Source of the DNA: Rhizobium johnstonii 3841
GTDB lineage: Bacteria > Pseudomonadota > Alphaproteobacteria > Rhizobiales > Rhizobiaceae
NCBI RefSeq assembly: GCF_000009265.1
Contig: NC_008382.1
Location: 87,565-151,564 of the forward strand
Reading direction: 5' to 3'
Length of the DNA: 64,000 nt
Position 1 is the stretch's first letter. Each line of letters opens with the position of its first letter. Positions 1 through 8,316 of this stretch are shown in pieces. A program made the translations under genes and the position numbers. Below the pieces are notes generated by a model. It was not told the origin of the DNA and searched no databases. It saw only the letters and a list, made by a program, of their open reading frames with translations.

Positions 1-759
1 CACCTGTTCGGGTCCGGCAAATGGCGGCTTGGCGTAGACCACCCAGTCGACACGCCGCGCTTCTTTGACGATGCGATTGAACGCGGCCGGATCGGCCAGG
101 CCGGCGATATCGCCAAAGAACCGAAGCTGGCCCAGGTCGTAGGCCTGCTTCAGCTCTTCGAGAAACAGCCGCCGGAACAGGCGTGACAGAACCCGCACGG
201 GCAGGAAGAAGTTTGCCCGGCAGGCAACCCAGCGGGACTGGTCGGCCGACAATCCGCCGCCCGGCACGATGCAATGGATATGCGGGTGATAATGGAGCGT
301 CTGGCCCCAGGAGTGCAACACCGCGATGAAGCCAATCTCTGCACCCAGATGCTTGGGATCGGCAGCAAGCCTGCGCAGCGTCTCGGCGACAGCGCGAAAG
401 AGGATCGTGTAAACGGCATTTTTGTTCTGGAAGGCGATTGCGGCGATCTGCTGCGGTAGGGTGAAAACCACGTGGAAATAGCCGACCGGCAGAAGGTCGG
501 CCTGCCGGGCAGCAAGCCAGTCACGGCTCGCCTGTCCCTGGCACTTCGGGCAATGCCGGTTGCGGCAGGAATTATAGGCGATGCGGAACGCCGCGCAGTC
601 CTGACATTGCTGGACATGCCCGCCCAGGCGAGCGGTCCGGCACATCTCGACCGCACTCATGACCCGGCGTTCGACACGCCCGAGATGAGCGTCGTGTGTT
701 TGGCGATATCTTTCCCCGTGGCGGCGAAAAATGTCCGCCACCTGCAGTCCCGCCGCCAT
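1..759 (-). CDS. IS91-family transposase, 3' end off the window
   Basis: HUH-type transposase expected to nick and move its element by rolling-circle transposition. Reading the minus strand from an ATG at 757-759 gives 253 uninterrupted codons running off the left edge. The N-terminus has a zinc-binding cluster (Cys40, Cys52, Cys55, Cys65, Cys70, Cys73, the last three in SCRNRHCPKC), followed by the HYHPHIHCIVPGGG segment, the paired-histidine metal site of the family. It starts 14 bp downstream of the stop of the tyrosine recombinase gene, the usual two-gene layout of IS91-like elements in rhizobia. The catalytic tyrosines lie beyond the edge, so integrity cannot be judged. Confidence 0.9.
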   Translation of the reverse strand, partial: MAAGLQVADIFRRHGERYRQTHDAHLGRVERRVMSAVEMCRTARLGGHVQQCQDCAAFRIAYNSCRNRHCPKCQGQASRDWLAARQADLLPVGYFHVVFTLPQQIAAIAFQNKNAVYTILFRAVAETLRRLAADPKHLGAEIGFIAVLHSWGQTLHYHPHIHCIVPGGGLSADQSRWVACRANFFLPVRVLSRLFRRLFLEELKQAYDLGQLRFFGDIAGLADPAAFNRIVKEARRVDWVVYAKPPFAGPEQV

Positions 760-772
760 AGCGAAGCTATGC

Positions 773-1633
773 TCAGCCTGGCGGCACCACCTCTAGCGTC
801 AGCCGGTCGAGCGGGCTGGTCGTGCTGCGGATCAGCGTATTGGAAACCTTCGTGTAGCGTGCCGTGGTGGACAGATTGTTGTGGCCGAGCAAAACCTGAA
901 TGATGCGGATGTCGGTTCCGCTTTCCAGAAGATGGGTGGCAAAGCTGTGACGCAGCGTATGTACCGTCACCCTTTTGTCGATGCCGGCAGCAGTGCACGC
1001 CGAACGGCAGGCAGAATACAGAACCTGGACGTCAATGGGCTTGGTCTCGTCCCGGCCCGGAAACAGCCAGACCTCGGGTCTCGCCAGCCGCCAATAGACC
1101 CGCAGGATCGCGAGCAACTGCGCTGACAGCATGACGTTGCGATCCTTTCCGCCCTTGCCATGCTCGACGCGGATGATGCCGCGCTCGCCATCAATGTCGC
1201 GGACCTTGAGATGGACAGCTTCCGAGGCGCGCAGCCCCGCCGCATAAGCTGTCGTCAATGCGGTGCGGGTCCTCAGGCTCGGAACCGCTTCCAGAAACCG
1301 CACGATCTCGTCGCCGTTTAGGATCGTCGGAAGCTTGGCGGGTGTCCGGGCATAAGCAATGCGCTCCGGTATCTCGCCATGACCAAGCGTGACGCCAAAG
1401 AAGAACCGCAGGGCACAAACTGTCTGGTTCAAGGCCGGCCATGATAGGCCCGATGAGACCAGATGCACCTGAAACGCGCGCACGTCTTCCAGTCCAAGAC
1501 GGTCTGGCGATCGCCCGAAATAGCGCGAGAACTTCGTCACCGCATGCAAATACGATCGTTGCGTCGCTGGCGAAAGATTGCGGATCGTCATGTCATCGAT
1601 CATGCGCCGGCGTAGCGGGCTTATCTCTGTCAT
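773..1633 (-). CDS. Tyrosine recombinase of IS91-like element
   Basis: Site-specific recombinase of the phage-integrase fold, 286 residues. An N-terminal SAM-like DNA-binding domain (IRNLSPATQRSYLHAV) is followed by the catalytic domain with the first Arg in GLRASE, the HTLRHSFATHLLESG box, the LLGH box and the nucleophile Tyr in TTARYTKV, so all signature residues are present. I chose the ATG giving MTEIS because AGGAG lies 6 bases upstream; an ATG two codons earlier abuts that site. It is directly upstream of the IS91 transposase in the same orientation and probably co-transcribed with it. Genes of this kind accompany rhizobial IS91-like elements; their exact role in transposition is not known to me. 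Confidence 0.88.
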   Translation of the reverse strand: MTEISPLRRRMIDDMTIRNLSPATQRSYLHAVTKFSRYFGRSPDRLGLEDVRAFQVHLVSSGLSWPALNQTVCALRFFFGVTLGHGEIPERIAYARTPAKLPTILNGDEIVRFLEAVPSLRTRTALTTAYAAGLRASEAVHLKVRDIDGERGIIRVEHGKGGKDRNVMLSAQLLAILRVYWRLARPEVWLFPGRDETKPIDVQVLYSACRSACTAAGIDKRVTVHTLRHSFATHLLESGTDIRIIQVLLGHNNLSTTARYTKVSNTLIRSTTSPLDRLTLEVVPPG

Positions 1634-1898
1634 CGTCATCTCCTGTTCAAAGGTCGGGCTAAAACAGCCCAATCCTTCAAATCAGAAGCGCATCATGCAA
1701 TCCCGCGCTCCAAATGCCGCGATAGCGGCTTCGTTCAATCCCCCCTGCCACCAGATCTGCTCCAGTTACCAAATTCGGGGTACGTGGGGCAGATTTGGTG
1801 GCGATGCCGGTTTGTCAGGCAATTGTGTCGCTGACCAGCTTCTATCATAATCGGGATCGTCCTTGAAGAAGACTGCCGTTTTAGGGTGGAGCCGTGCC

Positions 1899-2042
1899 AT
1901 GACCGACATCGATATCGACACGCTCGATGAGACCGAACTGCTGGCGTTGAACGAGCGTATCGTCGAACGGCTTCATCTTCTGCATCGGCAAAAGACAGAT
2001 CAAGGGGCCTGTCGCAAATTTTTCCGCTTAACCCTATGTTGA
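1899..2042 (+). pseudogene. 5' remnant of a small conserved rhizobial gene
   Basis: An ATG preceded by GGTGGAG opens a frame beginning MTDIDIDTLDETELLALNER, an acidic N-terminus I have seen on short uncharacterised proteins that sit beside transposases in rhizobia. After about 36 codons the frame runs into the terminal sequence of the IS6-A fragment at 2006 and stops at 2042. The function of the parent gene is unknown. The truncation is seen directly; the family assignment is from memory and moderate. Confidence 0.45.
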
Positions 2043-2182
2043 CCATCCGCAGAGAATTTGCCGCTCCGAAAGTTGCGGAGCGAACCGATGATTCTGAATG
2101 CCATAGCCGAAAAGCTGAAGCGCCAGTCGAAGGATGATTTCAAAGGCAGGCATTTCGAGGCATGGCTGATTGTACAGGCGGT
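2006..2182 (+). mobile_element. IS6-A left-end fragment
   Basis: Starts with the IS6-A terminus GGGCCTGTCGCAAATTTTTC and matches the intact copy at 15926 through the first 58 or so codons of its transposase, then breaks off at 2182 inside the gene. The other side of the junction is the truncated IS5 transposase, so this is a deletion joint and not an insertion. Confidence 0.9.
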
Positions 2183-2872
2183 TGTCGCTTCGCGTGGCGA
2201 TAGCTTTGAACTCTTTGAGCTTGCAGAAGAAGTTCTCGATCAGATGCCGCCATTTATAGACTTCCCTGTCGATCTGGATGGGATGTTTGCGTTTCGGGCG
2301 CTGCGAGATGACGATCTTTGTCCCGCGTTTGTTCATCTCCTCGATGATCCAGTTGGCGTCGAAGGCCTTATCGGCAAGGATCGTGTCGAAATCGATGCCA
2401 TCGATTAGCTGAGCGACGCCGATTGTATCGTAACGCTGGCCGGGCAAGAGGTGAAAACGCACGAGGTTGCCGAGGGCATCGGTCAGGGCAAGGATTTTGG
2501 TCGTCCAACCGCCTTTCGATTTTCCGATCGCCTGATTTTGAGTCCCCCTTTTGCGCCGTGTCCGTGACGATGGACCGGAACGATCGTCGCGTCGATCATC
2601 GCATATTCCATGTCTGGATCATCCGACACAGCTTCGAATATCCGCTCGAACACGCCCTTCCTCGACCAGTCGTCGAAGCGCTTGAAGATCGTGTTCCATT
2701 GGCCGAACTCATCCGGTAAATCCCGCCAGGGGCTGTTGGTGCGGGCTTTCCAAAGAACCGCCTCCAGAAACAAGCGGTTGTCACCGCCGCTGCGACCGGG
2801 GTCGGTATCCTTGCCAAGGCAATGGGGAGCCATCCTCTCCCACTGGGCGTCCGTCAAGATAGTCCGAATCAT
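2183..2872 (-). pseudogene. IS5-family (IS427-like) transposase, 3' truncated
   Basis: Two overlapping frames make one IS5-type DDE transposase. The first begins with MIRTILTDAQWERM at 2872 behind GAGGAG and reads through the conserved WRDLP and IDATIVPVHRHGHGAKG segments. The second continues with the NQAIGKSKGGWTTKI segment, then LADKAFDANW and ENFFCKLKEFKAIATR. The frames join at an AAAAGGGGG run near 2545, consistent with programmed frameshifting as in other IS427-group elements. The last 25 or so codons and the right terminal repeat are missing where the gene meets the IS6-A fragment at 2182, so the element is dead. Confidence 0.85.
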
Positions 2873-3110
2873 CTTCAAACTCCTCAAAAGGAGCTTGAAT
2901 CATGATGCCTCTATCGATGAAACCCTGAATCTCAACGGGCCCTAAATTGTTTAGTCCCATGTTTAAGCATGGAATGTTGGGAGTCAATGTCAGTGCTGAT
3001 TGACAGAGATGTCAGCGGTGGTGAGATTGACCATAAGATCCGCCCGTCGGTATCGATGGCAATGTGGCGCTAACTTTAAACCATCGCAGATTGGTACGAG
3101 GAAACCGAAA

Positions 3111-5816
3111 ATGGAAACACAGGAATCGGTCGAAGCTCTTAATAAGTTCCTGGCAAAAAAGAGGAAATTGAATCCAACGAAAGCGAACGAAGTATTTAAA
3201 CGTGAAATCTTAGGTAGCATGGCAGTCGAAAATGGAGGGCTGCAGAATCCCATCTTTCTTGTTGTAGGCGGACAACCGGCAGCGGGTAAAACCTCCGCAA
3301 TTAGGCAGTTACTGAATAAATATGATCCCGAATACACTCAAGTGGTAAGCGAGAACGAACTCAGGTCTTTTCTTCCCGACAACCACCGCGCTCGAATCCG
3401 GGGATCTCATGTAGTCGAGGAAATAAATCGCTTCGTCGTTTTGAACTGGCGCGATCAATTGATTGAGTATGCGATACGGCATCGATCGAATATCATATTG
3501 GAGACGCGCGATACTCCTAATTACATCCTTCTCGAGAGGGCTCGTCACATTGGCTACAAGACAGAGCTAAATATCGTGGCCACAGATAGAATCACTAGTT
3601 TTACCGCCATGCATGATCGTTATGACCGCTGGCTGTCACGAGACTCCATCGCCCCTATCACCTCTCCAGATGCTAAGTCGCACGATCTTAGTTATTCCGT
3701 TTGGGCATTCATAGCGGCTACGGCCGTTTGTTACGAATCTTTTGATCGAATAGCAATCATTCGTCGAAGCGGCGAAACAATCTTTGAAAATAATCAAGCC
3801 AACGATCTCACTGGACCGATGAAGATGCAGGGCGTCATGCAGGCACTTATGATTGCCCGTAATAGGCCATTGGGAAAAACTCACCGGGACGAGATTCAGA
3901 ATATCTGGAACAAGCTCGAACAGAGCGATAGGTTCGCTCGACATCTACCTTGCGCTAACCTGCCAATAAAATCTTACAAGGCGGAAATAGGCCTGGCGCT
4001 TAACAATCAAGTGGATTTTGATCCATACAAAATTCCGGCTGACGATCAGCGAAATATTGCCGAGATGTTCGTCCGAAATGTTAAGCAAGATGAAGACTTT
4101 ATAGTGGCAAATCTCGGTGAGCCGTACTGCTACAGCAGTCATATCCTTGAGAGGATCACATCAAGCCATAAAATATTACAAGAGGCGTTTCTCGGAAAGT
4201 CTGCAATTGCTAGAACAGGACCATCGGATTCGACCTTTGCTCCTCAAGAGGATACAACCTGGGGCACTCCCCATCAGGAGCCACCACGGTCATCCATTGT
4301 GAAGCGGAAGAGGACAGATTATGCTAGCCTGGTAAATCAATCGCCGCAACAGGTGTCTGATGCGGCTAAATTGCTGCTACCAAAACTTTTGGTCGATGTG
4401 TCCCCGTTTTCCAAGCGGAATACAGGCGCGGGAATGGCCAACGATGCAGCGCTTGGCGGCTTGCAGGGCGAGCATTCGGCGTCGGCGCTGAGTCCGTCAG
4501 AACCAACATTCTACGACTTCCCCGATTTTACAGAGGACGAGCTGGCAGGAATCGATGCAACAATCGATGCGCTGTCCAGATCTCGCTCCAATGCTGCACC
4601 CAATTTGCATGGGACCAGATTGAATGAGGCGTTTGAGAAAAAGGACCCCCCTTCAGGCGCGGGATTGGCCAACGATGCAGCGCTTGGCGGCTTGCAGGGC
4701 GAGCATTCGGCGTCGGCGCTGAGTCCGTCAGAACCAACATTCTACGACTTCCCCGATTTTACAGAGGACGAGCTGGCAGGAATCGATGCAACAATCGATG
4801 CGCTGTCCAGATCTCGCTCCAATGCTGCACCCAATTTGCATGGGACCAGATTGAATGAGGCGTTTGAGAAAAAGGACCCCCCTTCAGGCGCGGGATTGGC
4901 CAACGATGCAGCGCTTGGCGGCATGCAGGGTGAGCATTCGGCGTCGGCGCAGAGGTCATCGCAAGCAAGCCCTAAGGACTTTCCCGATTTAACCGACTCC
5001 GATCTGGCGGATGTCAGTGAGTTGTCGCCCATCGACACCAGGAGAGCTGCTTTTGGAACGGGGAACCGACGGAGGTCAGGTCCTGGCACTTTCTACGCGC
5101 ACCAGGCGGGGTACCAATCAGTCACACATACGGTTTTTGATGCTGAACATATTGGTGACAACCTGCGGGTCGGGAGCGCGCCAATCCCTCTCTGGCTCGA
5201 AGACGAGCAGATCGCGGCCGATTTCACACTGCTTGGCAAGGCGTTGCACAGGGCCAGTCCCGACATCGCCGCCCGGACCCGGTTGGTGGCGCCGGCGGTG
5301 GCCCATTTCTTGCGCATGGCTCCGAACCCGGCCGATGCGGCCGCCATTTTCCACGACATCATCGATGGCGGCAGGGCCGACTTCGGGGGCGGCACGGCCA
5401 GCTTCGTGTTCCTTCCGGTCAACAATGCCGGGACTGGCCCGGGGGGAACCCACTGGTCGCTGCTTCTTGTCGATCTACGCGGGCGCCCGCCGGTCGCCTA
5501 TCATTACGACTCCTCTGGCACCCTGAACGGCGCCATCGCACAAGGGCTGGCAGCACGTCTGGGCGCCCGCTTGGATCGAGTGCGGATGGCCCAGCAGGAC
5601 AACAGCTACGATTGCGGGGTATTTGTCGTGGACGCCACCAGGGCGCTGGCCGCGCGATTGGCTGAAGGAGAACGGCCCGGGAGCCCGCCGCTGCACCTCG
5701 ACACCCTCGTCGCCGACCGACAGGCTTTACTGGACCGCCTCACGGCCCCCAGTAACGCACGAGTGGAACTGGCGTCTTCCTCGAGAGGCAGAGAACGCTC
5801 ATACGGGGGGCGATAA
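3111..5816 (+). CDS. Zeta-like kinase / C48 SUMO-protease fusion, candidate type IV effector
   Basis: 901 residues. Seen in order: a P-loop kinase domain with Walker A GQPAAGKT (54-61, Lys60), an ENELR segment (81-85) where zeta toxins usually have an acidic D-x-x-R motif, and LET (Glu131); tandem 77-residue repeats (about 438-600) each containing DFPDFTEDEL; and a C48/Ulp1 domain with His781 in GTHWSLLLVD, Asp800 in YHYDSS, Gln829 and nucleophile Cys835 in QDNSYDCGVF, with the correct Gln-to-Cys spacing. The tail has Arg884-x7-Arg892-x-Arg894-x-Arg896, exactly the consensus described for the Agrobacterium VirF transport signal. Ulp1-like proteases are known rhizobial and Xanthomonas effectors (NopD, XopD; Msi059 of Mesorhizobium loti is VirB/D4-dependent), and AvrRxo1 is a zeta-like kinase effector. 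I infer a VirB/D4-exported protein acting in plant cells. The start at 3111 follows GAGGAAACC; upstream starts at 3000 and 3009 are possible. I found no vir box. The 5' half is AT-richer than the 3' half, suggesting assembly from two sources. Confidence 0.82.
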   Translation: METQESVEALNKFLAKKRKLNPTKANEVFKREILGSMAVENGGLQNPIFLVVGGQPAAGKTSAIRQLLNKYDPEYTQVVSENELRSFLPDNHRARIRGSHVVEEINRFVVLNWRDQLIEYAIRHRSNIILETRDTPNYILLERARHIGYKTELNIVATDRITSFTAMHDRYDRWLSRDSIAPITSPDAKSHDLSYSVWAFIAATAVCYESFDRIAIIRRSGETIFENNQANDLTGPMKMQGVMQALMIARNRPLGKTHRDEIQNIWNKLEQSDRFARHLPCANLPIKSYKAEIGLALNNQVDFDPYKIPADDQRNIAEMFVRNVKQDEDFIVANLGEPYCYSSHILERITSSHKILQEAFLGKSAIARTGPSDSTFAPQEDTTWGTPHQEPPRSSIVKRKRTDYASLVNQSPQQVSDAAKLLLPKLLVDVSPFSKRNTGAGMANDAALGGLQGEHSASALSPSEPTFYDFPDFTEDELAGIDATIDALSRSRSNAAPNLHGTRLNEAFEKKDPPSGAGLANDAALGGLQGEHSASALSPSEPTFYDFPDFTEDELAGIDATIDALSRSRSNAAPNLHGTRLNEAFEKKDPPSGAGLANDAALGGMQGEHSASAQRSSQASPKDFPDLTDSDLADVSELSPIDTRRAAFGTGNRRRSGPGTFYAHQAGYQSVTHTVFDAEHIGDNLRVGSAPIPLWLEDEQIAADFTLLGKALHRASPDIAARTRLVAPAVAHFLRMAPNPADAAAIFHDIIDGGRADFGGGTASFVFLPVNNAGTGPGGTHWSLLLVDLRGRPPVAYHYDSSGTLNGAIAQGLAARLGARLDRVRMAQQDNSYDCGVFVVDATRALAARLAEGERPGSPPLHLDTLVADRQALLDRLTAPSNARVELASSSRGRERSYGGR
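4423..4950 (+). repeat. 231-bp in-frame tandem repeats inside the kinase-protease gene
   Basis: Two full units (4423-4653 and 4654-4884) and a partial third (4885 to about 4950) repeat every 231 bp, exactly 77 codons, with only a handful of base differences. The unit encodes a stretch with the acidic motif DFPDFTEDEL and a basic/Ser segment (SRSRS). A degenerate copy, DFPDLTDSDL, follows. Near-identity at synonymous positions points to recent amplification. Confidence 0.95.
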
Positions 5817-6164
5817 GCTTCAGGGCGCGCCGCATTAATAGGCCAGCGAACGGGTAGCCCGAAAACGGCTACGGAAAATGTATTGTTGTGCAGGCATCAT
5901 CGATATGGCGATACAACACCTTCGCAACATCGCGTTCGTTGAAGAGTAGCGGCGTGCCACTCGCACCTTGACTGGAAAACCCGATAGTCGATGTCGATGA
6001 TCGCAGCCATGATGGACGGTAAGCGCTCATTTTGCTGCGCGTTGACGCATTGGATTGTGACGCCCGCAGCGGCTTATGCGGCCGTGGATTTGGCGAAGTT
6101 TGACCTTGCCCCGTTGAAATAATCCATTTTGAAGTAAGCTCTGGCCCATTGAGAGGACCAGAGG

Positions 6165-6431
6165 ATGAAGCGCAATCGTTTCACGGACGAACAGATCATC
6201 GGCATATTGAAGGAGCACGAGGCAGGCACGCCGGTCTCGGAGCTTTGCCGCAAGCATGGCGTCAGCGATGCTAGCATCTATAAATGGAAGGCCAAGTTCG
6301 GCGGCATGGAGGTGTCCGAGGCCAAGCGGCTGAAGACGCTTGAGGACGAGAACACGAAGCTGAAACGGCTTCTGGCGGATGCGATGCTCGACAATGCTGC
6401 CTTGAAAGACCTTTTGGGAAAGAAGTGGTGA
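6165..6431 (+). CDS. IS3-family OrfA (helix-turn-helix subunit)
   Basis: 88 residues. The N-terminus (MKRNRFTDEQIIGILKEHEA) and following helix-turn-helix (ELCRKHGVSDASIYKWKAKF) bind the element ends; the C-terminal half is a leucine-zipper-like segment (KRLKTLEDENTKLKRLLADA) used for multimerisation with the OrfAB fusion. This is the standard OrfA of the IS407 subgroup. It overlaps orfB by 7 bases, so OrfB is probably made by translational frameshifting or coupling. Confidence 0.92.
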   Translation: MKRNRFTDEQIIGILKEHEAGTPVSELCRKHGVSDASIYKWKAKFGGMEVSEAKRLKTLEDENTKLKRLLADAMLDNAALKDLLGKKW

Positions 6432-7354
6432 CGCCCGCGGCCAAGCGGAACGCTGTCGCGCATCTGATGAGCCATCATGAGATGAGCGAACGGCGGGCGT
6501 GTAAAGCCATTGGTTTTTGCCGAATGACGGTCCGTTACGAGACCAGGCGCGACAATGATCATGAGCTTCGCGAGCGAATGAAGGCGTTGGCGCATGAACG
6601 TCGCCGCTTCGGATATCGGCGCATTCATGTGCTGCTCCGGCGGGAGGGTCACCTCGTGAACCACAAGAGGCTCTTCCGGCTCTATCGGGAGGAGAAACTG
6701 ACGGTGCGCAAGCGCGGCGGTCGCAAGCGAGCGATAGGCACGCGAGCGCCGATGCTGGTGCCGATGGTGGCCAATGATCGTTGGTCGCTGGACTTCGTGT
6801 CGGATCAGTTCACCGATGGGCGCAGATTGCGGATTCTGACCGTCGTCGATGATTGCACGAGGGAGTGCCTGGCGCTCGTCGCCGATACATCGCTTTCCGG
6901 TCTTCGCGTCGCACGGGAGCTTGACCGGATTATCGAGGAGCGCGGCAAGCCGAGGATGATCGTCAGCGACAACGGCAGCGAGTTCACCAGCAACGCGATC
7001 CTGCAATGGGCGGACCGGACCAAGGTTGACTGGCATTACATTGCGCCTGGCAGGCCTATCCAGAACGCTTTTATCGAAAGCTTCAACGGGCGGCTGCGAG
7101 ACGAGTTCTTGAATGAAACTCTGTTCTCGTCGCTTGCTCACGCCCGGTCTGCGCTTTCAAACTGGCGTAGCGATTACAACGATCAACGCCCTCATTCAGG
7201 CCTTGGCTGGCTGACACCGGCCGAATTCGCTCAGACACTCAACCCGCGACGTGATGCGGTGCTGCGCAGCCGAAATGGCTCCGCACCGCAACCCGCCGCT
7301 ACCGAACCAACAACAGCAACCAAAAACCGCTGGAGCGAACTCAAAACTGGATAA
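6425..7354 (+). CDS. IS3-family OrfB transposase
   Basis: 309 residues, a DDE integrase-core transposase. HTH_21-type start (RNAVAHLMSHHEMSERRACK), then the RFGYRRIHVLLRREG box, first Asp in WSLDFVSDQ, second Asp in MIVSDNGSEF, and Glu in NAFIESFNGRLRDE, followed by the DYNDQRPHSGLGWLTPAEF tail. All three catalytic residues are present. The C-terminus is rich in Ala, Pro and Thr. Within a complete element with a target duplication, so probably active or recently active. Confidence 0.93.
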   Translation: MVTPAAKRNAVAHLMSHHEMSERRACKAIGFCRMTVRYETRRDNDHELRERMKALAHERRRFGYRRIHVLLRREGHLVNHKRLFRLYREEKLTVRKRGGRKRAIGTRAPMLVPMVANDRWSLDFVSDQFTDGRRLRILTVVDDCTRECLALVADTSLSGLRVARELDRIIEERGKPRMIVSDNGSEFTSNAILQWADRTKVDWHYIAPGRPIQNAFIESFNGRLRDEFLNETLFSSLAHARSALSNWRSDYNDQRPHSGLGWLTPAEFAQTLNPRRDAVLRSRNGSAPQPAATEPTTATKNRWSELKTG

Positions 7355-7939
7355 AACTTGGGGGCAAGGTCAAGTTAAATGGGAGCAGATCGTCGATATT
7401 GGCGCCCTCCGGACGCTGCGGCGCTTCGGTAAAGACGTGTCGCAACCAGGTGAATGGCTCGACGCCACAGGCGCGACAGGTCAGCATAAGGCTGTAGATG
7501 ACGGCGCTTGCCTTGGCCCCGTCGACCGTGTCGCAAAATAGCCAGCTCTTCCTTCCTGTGGTAAAAACTCTGATATCGCGTTCCAATAAATTGTTGTCGA
7601 TCGGCATCCTGCCTTTCAATCCGATAGAGCTGGTCGAAGAACTTCAATGCCTGCGCGGGCGGGCGGCTTTGTTTCTTCCCGGCCTTGAAGGCGTTGACGA
7701 AGCGTCGCCTGGCGTGAGCCATACACCTGACATGCGTTGCGCCCTTCAGGGTGCGCCAGCCCTGATAGCCGTCGCTCATCAGGATGCCGCGATAGTCACC
7801 AAGGAAAGTCTGCGGATGCACCTGCCCACGACCGGGCTGATATTCGAGCAGTACAACCGTGAGCGCTACGAACAGCCCACCTTTCCTTTTGTGATCGAGG
7901 CCGCGAGATAAGCTCCTTCACCGATAGGAGCAGAACGGG

Positions 7940-8316
7940 ATGGTTGGAGATCGCGCTGATGCCATGCTTGAAGTCATGGATGAAGGCATACATGAAGCCA
8001 TGCATGAGGGAAAATATCGTCGGATCGAGGTGATCACCGGTCGTCGCCAGCGGCGGAATTCGACTGACGAGGAGAAGGCGCGCATCCTTGCAGAAAGCGC
8101 GCGGAACCTGATGTGAACATCTCGGCTGTTGCTCGGCCAAGATCTGCGCGCAGCGGGCGATGTTCGTGCCGGTGACCGTGGTTGGCGATCGAACGTCGCC
8201 CGAGAGCTTGCCGTCGGAGCCCGCCCACTTCGCCGCAGGTCGGATTGAGATCGAGATTGCTGGCGCACGCCTGACCATGATCGGCTCGGTGGCGCCCGAG
8301 TTGGCGCAAGCGGTAG
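7940..8316 (+). pseudogene. IS66-family tnpA remnant
   Basis: From an ATG at 7940 the frame reads MVGDRADAMLEVMDEG and then KYRRIEVITGRRQRRNSTDE, an IS66 TnpA N-terminus. It stops early, and another frame at 8160 carries the TnpA C-terminal pattern (FVPVTVVGD, RIEIEIAGARLTMIGSVAPE). The gene is therefore frameshifted and then cut by the IS630 left end near 8317. It lies divergent from the IS66 tnpC remnant, so this is a different IS66 fragment. Confidence 0.65.

Larger units (their letters stand above)
6101..7372 (+). mobile_element. IS3-family element (IS407-like), 1272 bp, intact
   Basis: Bounded by TGACCTTGCCCC at 6101 and its complement ending at 7372, and flanked by a 4-bp direct repeat AGTT (6097-6100 and 7373-7376), the footprint of a simple insertion. 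Removing it restores the C-terminus of the IS66 tnpC remnant. Carries orfA and orfB. Confidence 0.9.
6019..7911 (-). pseudogene. IS66-family tnpC remnant, split by an IS3 element
   Basis: Reading the minus strand, 7911 to 7377 encodes pieces of an IS66 TnpC (GILMSDGYQGWRTLKGATHV, HARRRFVNAFKAGKK, FFDQLYRIER, then MPIDNNLLERDIRVFTTGRK in another frame) and ends GANIDDLLPFN. The reading resumes beyond the IS3 insertion at 6100 as FAKSTAA and a stop at 6074. The terminal GTAAGCGC repeat at 6019 marks the outer end of this element. The central domain is deleted between the QLYRIER and PIDNN segments and there is a frameshift, so it is not functional. Confidence 0.82.

Noticed and set aside
2880..3110. 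vir box or nod box before the kinase-protease gene
   Set aside because: The best AATTG site (in CTAAATTGTTTAG near 2943) fails most vir-box positions, and no nod-box pattern is present.
6278..7141. 287-codon minus-strand frame
   Set aside because: Antisense of the IS3 orfB, which carries clear DDE motifs.
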